Assembly (NCBI GenBank): GCA_903913365.1
Contig: CAIWKW010000017.1
Location: forward strand, 1 to 5,577
Source of the DNA: Candidatus Doudnabacteria bacterium
GTDB lineage: Bacteria > Patescibacteriota > Doudnabacteria > UBA920
DNA: 5,577 nucleotides
Direction: 5' to 3'
Part shown: positions 5,492 through 5,577 of the stretch, in pieces
Numbering within the stretch: position 1 is the first letter of the stretch
How the letters are laid out: each line of letters begins with the position of its first letter
The notes under the pieces: generated by a model
Told to the model about the DNA's origin: nothing
Database searches by the model: none
What the model saw: the letters and a program-made list of their open reading frames with translations, nothing else
Program-made: the position numbers and the translations under genes

Positions 5492-5577
5492 TTATTGTTT
5501 GTAATTTTTTACGGCTTCAAAAAAAGAATTTACTGCGCTTTGATTAACTACTGCCGAATCGCCTATTTTGGCCATTA
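5492..5577 (-). CDS. Partial CDS, C-terminal end of an unrecognised protein
   Basis: A frame open from the window edge ends in TAA at 5494-5492, two bases before the YcxB-like ATG. The visible end reads MAKIGDSAVVNQSAVNSFFE then AVKNYKQ. The ATG at 5575-5573 could be a start only for a 27-residue peptide, so this is more likely an internal Met in a longer gene that begins outside the window. The segment is polar and helix-like with no membrane run. The tight spacing indicates the same operon as the genes that follow. No family can be assigned. Confidence 0.55.
   Translation of the reverse strand, partial: MAKIGDSAVVNQSAVNSFFEAVKNYKQ

Overview
The window is an AT-rich stretch in which every supportable gene lies on the minus strand, so transcription runs from the high coordinates towards base 1. 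It holds seven complete genes (71-5489) and the ends of two more (5492-5577, a C-terminal end; 1-51, an N-terminal start). No rRNA, tRNA, CRISPR array, insertion sequence or clear intrinsic terminator is visible. The standard code fits: TGA is a real stop at 3067-3069, and the other stops are TAA. Start codons are all ATG, and almost none has a recognisable Shine-Dalgarno sequence. Dense packing, short lysine-rich membrane-protein N-termini and a DUF2207 protein with a Gly-rich tail ending in Trp recall Patescibacteria (Candidate Phyla Radiation). That placement is an inference: there is no phylogenetic marker gene here, and another AT-rich bacterium is possible.

Layout in transcription order. 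The tail of an unrecognised protein (5577-5492) is followed after 2 bp by a two-helix YcxB-like membrane protein (5489-4971). Next come a soluble TPR-like protein (4962-4456) and a three-helix membrane protein with C-terminal ankyrin repeats (4449-3535). Then follow a single-helix anchored beta-rich protein (3510-3067), a tiny two-helix protein (3070-2843, ATGA overlap) and a 97-residue membrane-anchored protein (2839-2546). After a 78-bp gap, the only sizeable one, comes the 798-residue DUF2207 protein (2467-71). A new gene with a signal-peptide-like N-terminus begins at 51 and runs off the window.

The first six complete genes are spaced by -4 to 24 bp and look like one transcription unit. 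The DUF2207 gene may be the last part of it or have its own promoter in the 78-bp gap. Nearly every product is membrane-embedded or exported; the TPR-like protein is the one clear cytosolic member. Ankyrin and TPR repeats bind proteins, so a multi-protein envelope assembly is plausible, but no enzymatic motif was seen that would give it a biochemical activity.

The most notable points are the tandem duplication of the extracytoplasmic domain in the DUF2207 protein, each copy with its own cysteine pair; the predicted outward-facing ankyrin domain; and the run of small unrecognised membrane genes between the ankyrin and DUF2207 genes.
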